Assembly (NCBI GenBank): GCA_910589415.1
Contig: OU342639.1
Location: 744,001 to 808,000 of the forward strand
Length of the DNA stretch: 64,000 nucleotides
Source: Malachius bipustulatus
Taxonomy: Eukaryota > Arthropoda > Insecta > Coleoptera > Melyridae
Direction of reading: 5' to 3'
The notes under the pieces are model-generated. The model saw only the letters and a list, made by a program, of their open reading frames with translations. It was not told the DNA's origin and made no database searches. This document shows positions 46,558-57,369 of this stretch, one piece after another. The first letter of the stretch is position 1; each line of letters opens with the position of its first letter. Made by a program: the position numbers and the translations under genes.

Positions 46558-48190
46558 TAAAGTCTATTTCACCGAAACTTGTGCAAAAGCCATAAATGTC
46601 ATCGGTGTTGAGGCTCCGCCTGCAGTAGTACCAGTGGTCGTCAAACATATATTATCTACAAGGGTGCTTCTGCTATTTTATAAATATATAAGTAAAATTG
46701 CATTATTTGCATTTAAGTAAAACTTTTAGAAAAGTAGGGGTAGGTACATAAGTAGAAAATATTCAGTTATAGCACCTACCGCTATAAATTATTGATAATC
46801 AAAAACTGATAATATTCAGTAATAATATAAATAACTGTTTTGGAGTATAAATAATTCGTTAGGTATGTATTTTATTATGTCCACGTAATAAGTTTTCACA
46901 CATAACCCAATTTTTTTTTAATATCCTTTTGAAATTTCAACATTCAACTTCAATGTATTTTTTATTTTTTATTAAAAAATAGGTAACGCACCACTTCACG
47001 AAAATCAGCAAAAATTTTCAAAAGATAAAAATTCTCCTAGATCCATGGTGTGAATTTTAATTGCAGAGAAATTAGCGTTTAGCTAAACTTCAAAATTACA
47101 AAAATATAACACAAAAGAGTTTTGCGGCAAATTTTGACAAAAATCGTTTGATATTCACCAAATGTAATGCCAGTTGTTAAAGAAATTATTATTTTTTATA
47201 GGTGGTCTAATAGTGATGGTAACTTTTGTCTCACGTTTTTACAAATTTTTCTTATAGTAATAACTAAAATACTCCTGAATTCTTGAGACTTTGTCTGCAA
47301 TATTAGTTTATGTTAATATTATTTATATAATAATTAGAAAAATCAACGTAAGTAATAGAAACTAATGCAGGAGCGAAATTTTCGAAAATATGTGTTAAAA
47401 TTTCTCTAACTTTTTTCTATGTTGTCAGTGCATCGTGTAGGCATTCAACAGGAAGAAAAGCCATCTTAAAAGTTGGAAGTTTATTTTCTATTTTATAAGA
47501 AATGATAAAATTTAATAAATAAACAAAAAATGTTTACTTCGTATTTAATGCCCTTATAATACGCAATAATAATACTCCATCTTATTTTGATTACTCTATT
47601 CCAAAAAAATTGGTGAAAATTGGTGAACCGAAGAGCATGCTTTTTTTATAATTTTTTTTATAATGCTGACGTACCTACTTAGTGTAAAACATACCAAAAG
47701 TGGGCTCATTACCTTATTATGAAAATAAAACAGAGACAATTTGAAATTAAAATATAAATTGATTTTAAATTCGCAGTCTATGGTGGCAAGTAAAGTACCT
47801 AATTGAAAAATTTTATGACCGTCATTAAGAAAATTATTGCAGGTCTAACTCAACAGGTAAGGGTTTTTAATTGTCAAGAGATTACTTCCTGGGGGGTAAG
47901 GAGCGACATCAGTAATTTTGGTTTCACCTTCTATAAAAACGTGTCGCTTAAAATTTTTAAATATTGTTAAAAGTTTGAGACTTCTGGTTTATCCCTATTC
48001 TGTAAAATATGCCGTGTTACTGGTCGCTTGGCTGTACGCCTAAATATATTCCTCTCCTTTTTCTTCACAAACACCTGTCTTGCGATTTACCTTCTCTACA
48101 GAATTTAACAACTTGAAAGTAAATAGTTGTTCTATTGTGTGACTACGACAGGCTGGGCCAGAGGGTGGGATTACCTGTGACGGGTTTATG
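46558..48190. mobile_element. DNA element copy 2, right end missing
   Basis: Collinear with 32000-33632 without any insertion or deletion; by eye I saw no substitution in the lines I compared. The left terminal repeat starts at TAAAGTC. At 48190 the match stops six bases into the right terminal repeat, so this copy lacks its right terminus. Confidence 0.75.
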
Positions 48191-48562
48191 AGGGAAGAAT
48201 GATTCGTGAAATTTAGAAATTGGCAACATAGTACCTAATAATCGGTAAGCGAGAGACCGGGTGACCGGAACAGATTTTTCATTTCTGATTTGGGCTTGAC
48301 GGTGTCAAGAGGGAGAGTGAGTGAATAAAACTCGTGATGGTGTAGGTGTAGTTTACATTGGAGTCTTTATAAATATTTTTTTATGAAACTATTCAGAGTG
48401 TTGCATAGTAGTGTCTTGTAGTTTTGTTTAAATTAATCATTGTGTTAAATTGATGTGAGACCCTCTAAATTTCCGACTGGTTGCAGTGAAGACAGAGGTA
48501 AAGTTTTATATTAATTATTTCTCACAGGAAAGATCATAATGGCTTTCTTTTCATTTTGTTAT
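48191..48562. other. No gene recognised
   Basis: AT-rich spacer, slightly GC-richer near 48230-48330. Confidence 0.35.
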
Positions 48563-48760
48563 AGGGTTCTTCTTATGGGTCTAACTTTTGACTCTTATTT
48601 CGGAGTCTAGCTTTGGACTTTAATCTTGGATCTAGTTTAGTGACTCTTATTATGAGTTTTATTATGGACTATAGTTTTGGATTTTATTATGGAGTCTAAT
48701 TATGAGTCTGATTATGGAGCCTAGGATTCTAGTTTATGGATCTTAGTTTTTCCGCTTTTC
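48563..48760 (+). repeat. Degenerate TTATGGAGTCTAATTATGAG repeat
   Basis: Variants of TTNTGGANTCTA and ATTATGAGTCT recur about every 11-12 or 22-24 bases, heavily substituted. No coding reading. Confidence 0.6.
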
Positions 48761-49161
48761 AACCTATTAATTATGGATTTTAATTATCAATGGATTGTCA
48801 ATATTAACCACTGACGGTCATGTCACAAATGATGAAGATGCAGTTACATAATACAGTTTATTTTGGGTGAAGTGGTCCACGATAGCAATAATTATTTCAT
48901 GGGACGTCACCTTTAAGTTTTCCTCCTGACAAGGACAATGTGAGTGTCTAAATTTTTATTTAATAAATCATCATTTCATGGTGGAAAATGAACTTTCGTG
49001 ATTTTGATTTGGTACTTACTTGAAAATAATAAAGTGAAGTGAATTTATTTGCAAAATTTAATGTCTTAATGAGACTATAAGTATTAATGAGAAACAATTA
49101 ATCATTATTTATTTGGAGAACACAACGTAGGATTTTTTTTTTAGTGAATTTTAGTACATTA
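48761..49161. other. No gene recognised
   Basis: AT-rich spacer before the Harbinger element. Confidence 0.35.
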
Positions 49162-49739
49162 TCCCCGGGTTGCACCAATATAACTCTGACAACTTGTTGG
49201 ATAATCACTAATTAAATGTAACAACTTGTCACATTTTATTTGCGTTGCACGAACCAAATCAACTCAATTCCAGTTGCTTGTCAGCTAATCACTTGCTACA
49301 TTGATGCACAATATGACAACCTAGCAAAATGCAGGCAGTGAATGAAAGATACGGGTGACAGTAGGCCAACTTTGAAATTTCCAACCAAGAAATGAAAAAG
49401 AAGAATGGAAGCAATGGATTATGATTGGTGGATTCCTTCCATCTAACATTTGATAATAATAGTAAAATTAATTATTTTATTTATTATTGTTTGGTTATGG
49501 TTATTGGACTGTATTTTTGCCTTATTGTTATTTTTAATTGAATAGGTAAGTATTTGATTTTTGGATCGGCTGGGAGTGTTCTTGCTGTGAATTGTTATTC
49601 TCTGGTTGTGTTATATTATTTTCTGAAGATCTTGGATAAATCCAAAAGAAAAAAACTTTAGGGAACAAGACGAGGAAATTTTAATTCATATTGATGAAAA
49701 GTAAGTTACAATGATAAGGTTATCTAATAATAAATATCC

Positions 49740-49967
49740 TGTAATGAAATAGATTTTGTACAAAGTCTTCTTTATCTTCTAGTGGCTCGTCAGTACCTTC
49801 AAGTCATCATTGATTTCAAGAGCAAAGTTGTGAAGAACCGTACAAGCTGCAATAATATGAAGATTTCTTTGAGTCTTGTTCCACAGTACAAAACTGAGAC
49901 ATGGAAGTCTACTTGGTCCCAGGACCCCGAATCAGAGCTCCATCACATTCTTGGTAGAAATCTGTGA
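49740..49967 (-). pseudogene. Harbinger transposase C-terminal fragment
   Basis: The minus-strand frame reads WNKTQRNLHIIAACTVLHNF, then ALEINDD, the hallmark end block of DDE_Tnp_4 Harbinger transposases (I..AC.VLHN). Upstream sequence is out of frame and is cut by the nested element at 49972. The 61-codon plus-strand frame over it is antisense noise. Confidence 0.65.
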
Positions 49968-49971
49968 CCTA

Positions 49972-52680
49972 TACTGAAGTTTCAGAATAGTAGGCACTAA
50001 GTTCTTAGAAATATTACGGACTTAAAGTAAACACATTGTTGCCAGCTTTTAATTCTTGGTGTTTTATCATTTTGTATTTTTATCATTCACATGCAGGTAA
50101 ATGGTTGTAGGATAAAAAATACTGTGTTTTATTTGTTGAGTAATTTTTCTGCTATAATAATTTCACAACATCGATATTTAATAGCAAAAGATGTAGAATT
50201 TCAATGAGGTTCGGTCCCTTAAAATATAATATATGGCAACATTACAGCAGTGTCAACAAGTACAAAGGATAAGCAGGTCCAACTTGCAGTAAGGTAAAGT
50301 AAGATGGATATATATCGAGCATGCTGCCAGTCCGTCCAAGGCAGCTCCGTATTCAGTGGCGTATCGTTCATGCTATTTTCGTGAGGGGCTGCAATATAAC
50401 ATTTATCGCTCCTTTAAATCCTTAATATTTTATTTTTATGTTTATATTTGCTGAATTATTGAAGCATCACAAAAATTAAAAAACGCATGAAAATGAATGA
50501 AAAAGAATTCGCGGCAGTGGAATAACCTGAACAAAAAGAAAAGTTGTTTGTTTTGGGCTGTTATTGGATGTCGATCGGGACTTGTATATTTTTCTCTTTC
50601 TGTTTTCTGGTTGTCAGAAAAGAAAAATTAATATTACCGGGGGAAGAAGATTCTCGACTCTCGGGAACAACAAAATTTTGAATATTTCATATTGTTCATA
50701 GACAATCTGTGAAGTAATTAAGAAATACAAGCTAGAAAAAATCAATATCTTACTAATTTGTTAATAATTAGTTATTAGTTAATTATTTGGTAAAATAATA
50801 ATACAATAATGATTCCTGTTTTGGGAATGAACTGAGTTCCAGGATACAGAAAAAGTTTAACTATAAGAAATTTACGGAATTACCATCCCGGAAAAACCCA
50901 TACCCGGTCGACAATAAAGTGCATAATTAGTGGGGATAGCTTGGTTGCTTTAAGGGTCGCTCATCAGATTTCCTGTCTGAATCTTATTTCTCAGTTCTCA
51001 CTGTGGTGTAAACGGGAAAGAAGCAAGCTTCTTTGAGTGCCGAAGTGAAATACTGTTTAAATTTAAAGTTGTGAGCAATATGGAAGGCGAGAGCAGCCAA
51101 AGTAAACGTCGTCGTACGAATTTATCTACAGGAGAAAAAACTATTATATACAACGTGTATTGTGGACTCCGTGAAAGGAATCAAAGTATGTTGGTAAACG
51201 ATGTAGTTGCTTTGTGTAGTGATTTAACCAAAGTGTCAACTAGGAGTGTACACCGAATCTTGAAAACTTTCAAAGAGTCCAAAGGCGGAACAGAAAAGGT
51301 AGCTGAAAATATTGAAACAAGGGGGAGAAAACGCATTGACATTGATGATGACATAAAATACGCCGTTCGGAGAAAATTTCATTCGTTCTTTTTCCGAAAT
51401 GAAATTCCAACATTAAAAGCAATCGCTGCCGAAATCAATTCGGATGACGCAATGCCGAAAATATCGCGACGTGTCTTATTGCGGACATTAAGACAAATGA
51501 ACATAAGGCATATGAAAAGGCAGAGAAAAAGTCTTCTTATAGAAAGAGAAGAAATAATTTTGTGGCGGAGAAATTATTTACAAAAAATTCGAGAGTATCG
51601 TCGTGAAGGGAAGAAAATATATTTCTTAGACGAAACTTGGCTGAATCAAGGTCATACTGTTTCGAAAATTTGGCAAGATTTGGAAATAACAAGCCGTCGA
51701 CAAGCTTTTTTTGAAGGTTTTTCCACAGGACTAAAAGCGCCAGCGGGCAAGGGGCGGAGGCTCATAATAACTCACATAGGTAGTGATTCGGGTTTTTTGG
51801 AAAACGGATTGCTACTTTTCGAATCGAAGAAAACTAGTGACTACCATGAGGAAATGGATGCGGAAAAATTCGAAAGCTGGTTTTTAAAAATTTTACCAAG
51901 CCTTGAGCCAAATTCGGTCGTGGTAATGGACAATGCTTCCTACCATAGTCGACGATTGGAGCCATCGCCAACAACTGCATGGCGAAAAGGTGACATCATT
52001 AACTGGCTGGCTCAAAGAAATATACCATTTGATGACAACATGTTAAAAGTGCAACTATTAAACATCGCAAGGGCACAAATACCTCATTTTAAGAGATATG
52101 CTGTCGACGAATTGGCTCGCGAGTGCAACATCATTGTACACCGCCTCCCTCCTTACCACTGTGAACTGAATCCTATAGAACTTATTTGGGCTCAAATAAA
52201 AAACCAAGTGGCGAAACAAAACGTGACCTTCAAGATGGATGAAGTGAAACGCCTGCTAGCTACTGCAATAGGAGATGTGACGGCTGAAACATGGAGAAAC
52301 TGCATCCGACATACTACAAAAGAAGAAGACAGAATGTGGGATCTAGACACAATAGTTGATGTTTCGGTTGAGCCATTAATTATCAACTTGAACGATAACG
52401 GTGATCGGGATAGTTGTCCATCATCCGACGATTTTTCTTCTGACGATGACTAAGGTACTATTTTTTTCCTATTTTCCTTGCTATTTTTATTTTTGCTATA
52501 TGCTATATTATTTACTATATGCTATATTATTTGGAAGTTTACAATTATATTTCTCAATAAATTCATTATTGTCTGAACCTATTTTGATATTTTGCGTCCG
52601 CCACTGAATGCTCCAACTGAGCGCTTATACGTCACGACCACTTCCGAGAACTTAGTGCCTACTATTCTGAAACTTCAGTA
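49972..52680 (+). mobile_element. Intact Tc1/mariner-superfamily transposon with 34-bp ends
   Basis: Perfect 34-bp terminal inverted repeats beginning TACTGAAGTTTCAGAATAGT (49972-50005 and 52647-52680), flanked by TA (49970-49971 and 52681-52682). It contains one uninterrupted transposase ORF. The 1.07-kb 5' region is non-coding. Length 2709 bp. It sits inside the Harbinger remnant, so it is the younger insertion. Confidence 0.92.
51080..52453 (+). CDS. DD82E-type Tc1/mariner transposase
   Basis: Catalyses excision and reinsertion of the 2709-bp element. I choose ATG at 51080 (457 residues); an in-frame GTG at 51071 is unlikely to be used. An N-terminal helix-turn-helix region (LSTGEKTIIYNVYCGLRER, TRSVHRILKTFKES) is followed by a basic RGRKRID, then a second helix-turn-helix-like part. 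The DDE_3 catalytic core has FLDETWLNQGHTVSK (D184), VVVMDNASYHSR (D284) and HCELNPIELIWAQIK (E367). Exactly 82 residues separate the last two, far more than the 34 of Tc1. The C-terminus is acidic (DSCPSSDDFSSDDD). There are no stops or frameshifts, so the copy could be active. The spacing matches the family described as DD82E/Sailor, named from memory. Confidence 0.9.
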   Translation: MEGESSQSKRRRTNLSTGEKTIIYNVYCGLRERNQSMLVNDVVALCSDLTKVSTRSVHRILKTFKESKGGTEKVAENIETRGRKRIDIDDDIKYAVRRKFHSFFFRNEIPTLKAIAAEINSDDAMPKISRRVLLRTLRQMNIRHMKRQRKSLLIEREEIILWRRNYLQKIREYRREGKKIYFLDETWLNQGHTVSKIWQDLEITSRRQAFFEGFSTGLKAPAGKGRRLIITHIGSDSGFLENGLLLFESKKTSDYHEEMDAEKFESWFLKILPSLEPNSVVVMDNASYHSRRLEPSPTTAWRKGDIINWLAQRNIPFDDNMLKVQLLNIARAQIPHFKRYAVDELARECNIIVHRLPPYHCELNPIELIWAQIKNQVAKQNVTFKMDEVKRLLATAIGDVTAETWRNCIRHTTKEEDRMWDLDTIVDVSVEPLIINLNDNGDRDSCPSSDDFSSDDD

Positions 52681-53529
52681 TACTATAAGCTGGTCGATGC
52701 TATCCTGTTGCCACGAGGCAGTGAAAATATAATTTGACTTCAGGCGTGTATACATATTATTATAGTGACTCTGTGGACAATTCTACGTACAGTTGACTTG
52801 TGCAAATTAATATGGTCAATAATTGTCACCAAAAACAACAAAAAAAAATTGTAGATCCTGACTAATAATCGACTTGCTTCGAAATGTTATTTATTGGTTG
52901 GTTGTATTTCATTTCCAAAATTTTCTAGTAGCTGAACTGATGCTTTTGAAAAAAATTTCTGGGTATTACAATGTTCATCAGAATCAGTACTTGTAGAGAT
53001 TGTAATTGAAATTGAAGAATTGTGTGACATCTGCAAAACATAATAATAGTTAATTATTTCATATTTCCGGTTAATATTAATATGTAATATATTTGAAATA
53101 TTTGGTTATAATTTTTTATAAAATAGTGTTTTTTTTTACATCAGACTATAATATTGTAGTATATTTATGACTAACAGATAAATAAATTGCAAGTACTTAC
53201 CTTATGTTTTAATGAAAACTATAATTTATTCGAATTTTCTCAATTTATATGACTGTAAAGTTGATCGTCATACTTGTAATCACCCAACTACCTGTGATTA
53301 TTCTGACAACAGATGTGACAAGTCGTCAGAGACATAATCATGTTGGTGCAACCCAAATTATGATCTGACAATGGATTTTATCATGTAGCAAGAAATTATT
53401 GTGACGACTTGTCACATCTCTTGACGTCTTGCTACATTTGTGACGACTTGTCACATTTTCCTCTGACAAGTTGTCAGAGCAGATAATCGCTTGCTACATG
53501 AAATGAATTTATTGGTGCAACCGGGCTTA

Positions 53530-54075
53530 TGTCTTTGATAAAGAATTAAGTAATTATAACCAGACGATCACAAAAATTTTTGATTAATGTTGTTGTATTA
53601 TTTCTGACTCAGGAAAATTTTGTAAGATGGGGAAATAATTTTTTTAGAATCATGAGAAGATCTTAATGGGCATCCACACGCTGGCCCAACTATTTGGCGA
53701 AACATTCACCGAATCATTCACCGAATCATTCGTGTACAAACTTGCCGTCCACACGTTGGCGATTGCAGTTGGCTTGAGGCTTATTGGTCGAACTACAGGC
53801 GAACGACCATAGCGAATTCATAATCACAGATAACGACAGTGGCGGCGTTATGTGTCTTGAATTTCCACGGGAATTGAAAATGTAAAATTGTTTTGCCATA
53901 TTTATGCAAGCTCAGCTCTGATAATTTTTCTTTTTATAATAATTAATAATTGTTCTTTATATCTCACTAGTGCGGTAATAGACTTAGCGTACTAGTGCGG
54001 TAATATGGATTCTTATCCAAAGTAACTTAGATGGGTGGAATGATAAGTGCTCTTTATTTAATAATTGTAGATAAA
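53530..54075. other. No gene recognised; short motif duplications
   Basis: CACCGAATCATT occurs twice in tandem at 53708-53731, and CCACACG.TGGC twice near 53687 and 53750. ACTAGTGCGGTAATA also occurs twice (53967, 53992). No ORF with a domain. Confidence 0.4.
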
Positions 54076-55600
54076 TATACAGGGTGGGGTGCGACGAACG
54101 CCTCGGTCTGTGTAGCCTAAATCGTTCACAATTAAAAAAAAAAAATTGAGTCTTATACAGGGTCGTAGTGCCTATAACTTAAAATTATTTTTTACTATAC
54201 AGCATGTCCCATATGACAGTGGCATATCAAAGTTATGTTTTTTTAAACAGAATGCTCCTAACTATGTTATCGCATTTTTAGATTATCTGAGAAGAAAGAA
54301 TAAGATTGGTTTTTACAGTTGGTGTTGATGTAAATTGAAAAGTTTCTGAGTTATAAACAAGTGAAAATCGCAATTTTCGAAGTTCAAGGCCCTGTACAAC
54401 GAAAACGGCTCAAGATAGAGAAAAACGGCTTACATGTCCCTGTTTTAACTTTTTATTTACTGTCCTATGGTACAGAAACATTTGTACGTTCTTTGTTTCT
54501 TCTTATTTGGCGACGCGTGGAGAAATCTCAGATTTTTTCCAATTTTTTTATCACCCTGTATAATAATTTTATCTACATCATAGGATAGTACACAAAAAGC
54601 TAAAATAGGGACATGTAAGCCGTCTTTCTCTATCTTGAGCCGTTTTCGTTGTACGTTTATGACCATATAATTTGATAGATGGACGTCATTTTCTCCGAAA
54701 TAATGCACGAAAACGAAAAAAGCTTTTCGCTTCGAAGTTTGCAATTACTCCAGGTTGCCAGTGTGCGAATTTCAACCGTTTTCATTTTTTTTGTTTTTAT
54801 TTGTAAATCGAAGGGGTAGTAGGCCTTGTTTTTTTCGGGAGAAAGTCGAGAAATCACGATTAAAAATCGGGCATTTTCTAAAAATCACAGCGCCCGCCAT
54901 TGTGTAAATTTAAGAGACAAAAATTAAAAATTCCGACAGAGAAACTTTTCTACTACCCGTGAAAAATGATCCCCGAGTCCCGATGTACGGAATTCGGCGA
55001 GAAAAAAAATTCAAGTTTTACCAGATTTTCATTGATTTTGCTCGAAACTCGTGAAAATTTTCAACGGGAAATTGTGCCGCTCGCACATTTTTTACCGTAA
55101 CTTTGGTCGCTTAGGTAGGGGGAATATCGCAAGGGTATCGGCGTGAAGCCAAGAAATTGCTCTTCCGAAAATGCAAAGTTTCGTCGCAATCGACGCAACC
55201 GTCTGTCAGCTGTGAGCCGTCAAAGCCGATTTAAAACAAATTTTTTGCAAATTTTCAAAAGCGTCTGTAGCGGCCATTTTGAAAAATTTCGCGATCGCAA
55301 TTTCACGTAACGCTTCCAATCGACAAACTCTGTCGACCGAAAACAATAATTGTCCCCCAAAAACGTGCACCGTTTTGGAGAAAACGGCCAAACAATTTCT
55401 GTCCGAAATAAAACAATGGTCTACTCCTTCGATTTGCGAATAAAACCAAAAAAAAAAAAACGGTTGAAATTCGCACACTGGCACAGTGGAATAATAGCAA
55501 ACTTCGAACCGAAAAGCTTTTTTCGTTTTCGTGCAAAATTTCAGAGAAAATGACGTCCAACCATCAAATTATATGGTAATAAAGGGAAAAAAGGGTTTTT
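54076..55600. mobile_element. Complex foldback with two nested inverted pairs
   Basis: TACAGGGTGG at 54078 and TACAGGGTCG at 54156 resemble MITE ends. An inner pair, 54398-54475 with 54580-54655 (CGAAAACGGCTCAAGATAGA and complement, GGCTTACATGTCCCTGTTTT and complement), and an outer pair, 54660-54850 with 55378-55578 (TGGACGTCATTTTCTC and complement, GTGTGCGAATTTCAACCGTT and complement), are both inverted. The arms contain the same GCTTACATGTCCCT block as the 2.5-3.3 kb foldback, suggesting a related family. Several short ORFs arise from the arms only. Confidence 0.5.
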
Positions 55601-56332
55601 CGAACAAAGGAAGTGATATTTTTGGTATCTGAAAATCAAAATGGCAGCCATTTTCTAATTTTGACGTAACAAAGGGACTCCAGGTTAAGATTCTTTCTTG
55701 AGAAAAATTCGAAATTAAAATTTGAACTGTCATTTTTTAAACTTCAAATTTAAGAATATTGAGGAAAATCGTTTATCTGTGAATCGTAATTGAAATATTT
55801 TTGACGCTGCCAAAATGAAGGCATTTCTCGCTGTTTTCTGGCTATGTTGAAGAAATGACAGCGAAATGGAAAGTGTCATTAAAAAATGTCAACTTTGGAA
55901 TACTTGAGAAAAAGTAATTTTTTTCAACAAAAAAAATCGTGGTGACGTTAAAAGTCGCGATCAAATTTTTTTTAAGTGTTAAATAAAAGGCATCACCCTA
56001 ACTCGAACGTAGTTTTGAAAAAAATGCGAAGAAAAATTGTAACATGCGACTTTTTAAACGTCAAACCCGAAAAATCGCGAGCAAAAATCGGTCATTTTCT
56101 AAAAATCACAGCGCCGCCATTTTTGGAACTTAAGCGACAAAAATTGAAAATTCCGACAGAGTAACTCTTATACAATCCCGCGAAAATGATCCCCGAATCC
56201 CGGTGAACGGGAATTGCCGAGAAAAAAAATTAAGATTTATCTCTGATTTTCATAGATTTTTCTCGGAAATCGTCGAAATTTTGAACGAGAAATTGTAATG
56301 CTCGCACATTTTTTACCGTAACTTAGGTCTCG
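54848..56332 (+). repeat. Direct repeat of about 260 bp
   Basis: 54848-55112 and 56072-56332 share CATTTTCTAAAAATCACAGC, AAATTCCGACAGAG, AAATGATCCCCGA and CTCGCACATTTTTTACCGTA in the same order, with many substitutions and small gaps. Together with the inverted pairs this makes the 54-56.3 kb block one rearranged repeat family. Confidence 0.65.
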
Positions 56333-56368
56333 TCAGTAGATATAATTGGACAGTTCTGGAACACAAGG

Positions 56369-57369
56369 TCAAGGTCGTTTTAGAACTGTCCACATGTAAA
56401 TGGTACATATGCTTCAAGGTCGACTCATTTCAAGGCCGAACTATATGATCTAACCTAGCGTTAATATATTATTTCAAGGTGAAATTTTCAAGGCCGTTTT
56501 AGAACTGTCCACATGTAAATGGTACATATCCTTCAAGGTCGTTCTAGAATCCGCACGTGTAAATCTTCAAGGCCGAGTTATATGAATTTTTTCAAGGTCG
56601 AGCTGTCCCAGAACTCTCCACATGTAAATCTTCAAGGTCAACAAGGCAAAACAATACGATTTAATTTATTTAAAAAATCTATTTTTCAAGGCCTGACAAA
56701 AATCATCAAGTAATTATTTTAAGATTATTGAATGAATTAAAAATCAGTTGTCGGGTACCTATTAGGTAAACTTGGAGAAATTATGAATATGAAAACAACG
56801 CTAGCAGGTGGTGTCATGTTACCCAGCTCGTCGCGCTGGTGACATGGTTATTATTATATGAATGAGAAAATTAAGCTCCGGCTAGATCATGTAGGTATTT
56901 TGTGTTATTATTTGAATCAAAATAAAGCCTCGGCTAGATCCTGTAGGTAATGAAATTCAAGGTAATAATTTATTGTAGGTTTACATAAGTCGTCAAAAGC
57001 TTTTCATTTCACATTACAGAAATTATCTAAGCCGACTAGATTTACGGCCGCCATATTTCATGTTTTTTTCAAGGTTGGAAAGGTGTGAACTGCATGTAAT
57101 TTTGGAGCTCGAATTATTTCAAGGTTATCTGAAATATTTCAAAGTCCCAGCACATGTAATTTTGAAGACCGAGATCAAACATTTTAATCTGATGTAAATT
57201 TCAAGGTAAAAATTCAAGGCCAGGCATTAGAATTGGCATATGTAAATCTTCAAGGCCAAGTCATATGGTGATTTTACATGTGAGAGTTCTGGAACGCCTT
57301 GACGAATGATTCAAGGTCATGTAACATAGCATCAAAATTTTAAAGATTATACTTATTAATTCAAGGTCG
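56369..57369 (+). promoter_or_regulatory. Array of 12 YCAAGGYCR motifs (nuclear-receptor half-site)
   Basis: Exact matches to YCAAGGYCR on the plus strand start at 56369, 56414, 56430, 56488, 56533, 56567, 56592, 56632, 57214, 57250, 57311 and 57361; further ones are at 57886 and 61308. The first eight fall within 272 bp. Degenerate versions (TCAAGGTAA, TCAAGGTTG, TCAAGGCCT) fill the gaps. A second motif, CACATGTAAAT, alternates with them (56391, 56510, 56619 and variants). YCAAGGYCR is the known binding consensus of FTZ-F1/SF-1 monomeric receptors. It may be a cis-regulatory array or a decayed satellite that happens to contain the sequence. Confidence 0.55.

Larger units (their letters stand above)
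49162..53526 (-). mobile_element. PIF/Harbinger remnant hosting a Tc1/mariner-type element
   Basis: Ends TCCCCGGGTTGCACCAATA (left) and, read inwards from the right, GCCCGGTTGCACCAATA, flanked by TTA at 49159-49161 and 53527-53529, a 3-bp duplication as expected for PIF/Harbinger. Subterminal TGACAACTTGT, TGTGACGACTTGTCACA and TTGCTACAT motifs recur near both ends, densest at 53310-53500. A small transposase fragment remains. Without the nested element it is about 1.66 kb. Confidence 0.72.

Noticed and set aside
46385..46648. 87-codon minus ORF sharing its start with 31905-32090
   Set aside because: The shared peptide is the translated terminal region of the 1.63-kb repeat.
54457..55560. Overlapping 60-95 codon ORFs on both strands
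   Set aside because: They arise from the inverted repeat arms; no domain.
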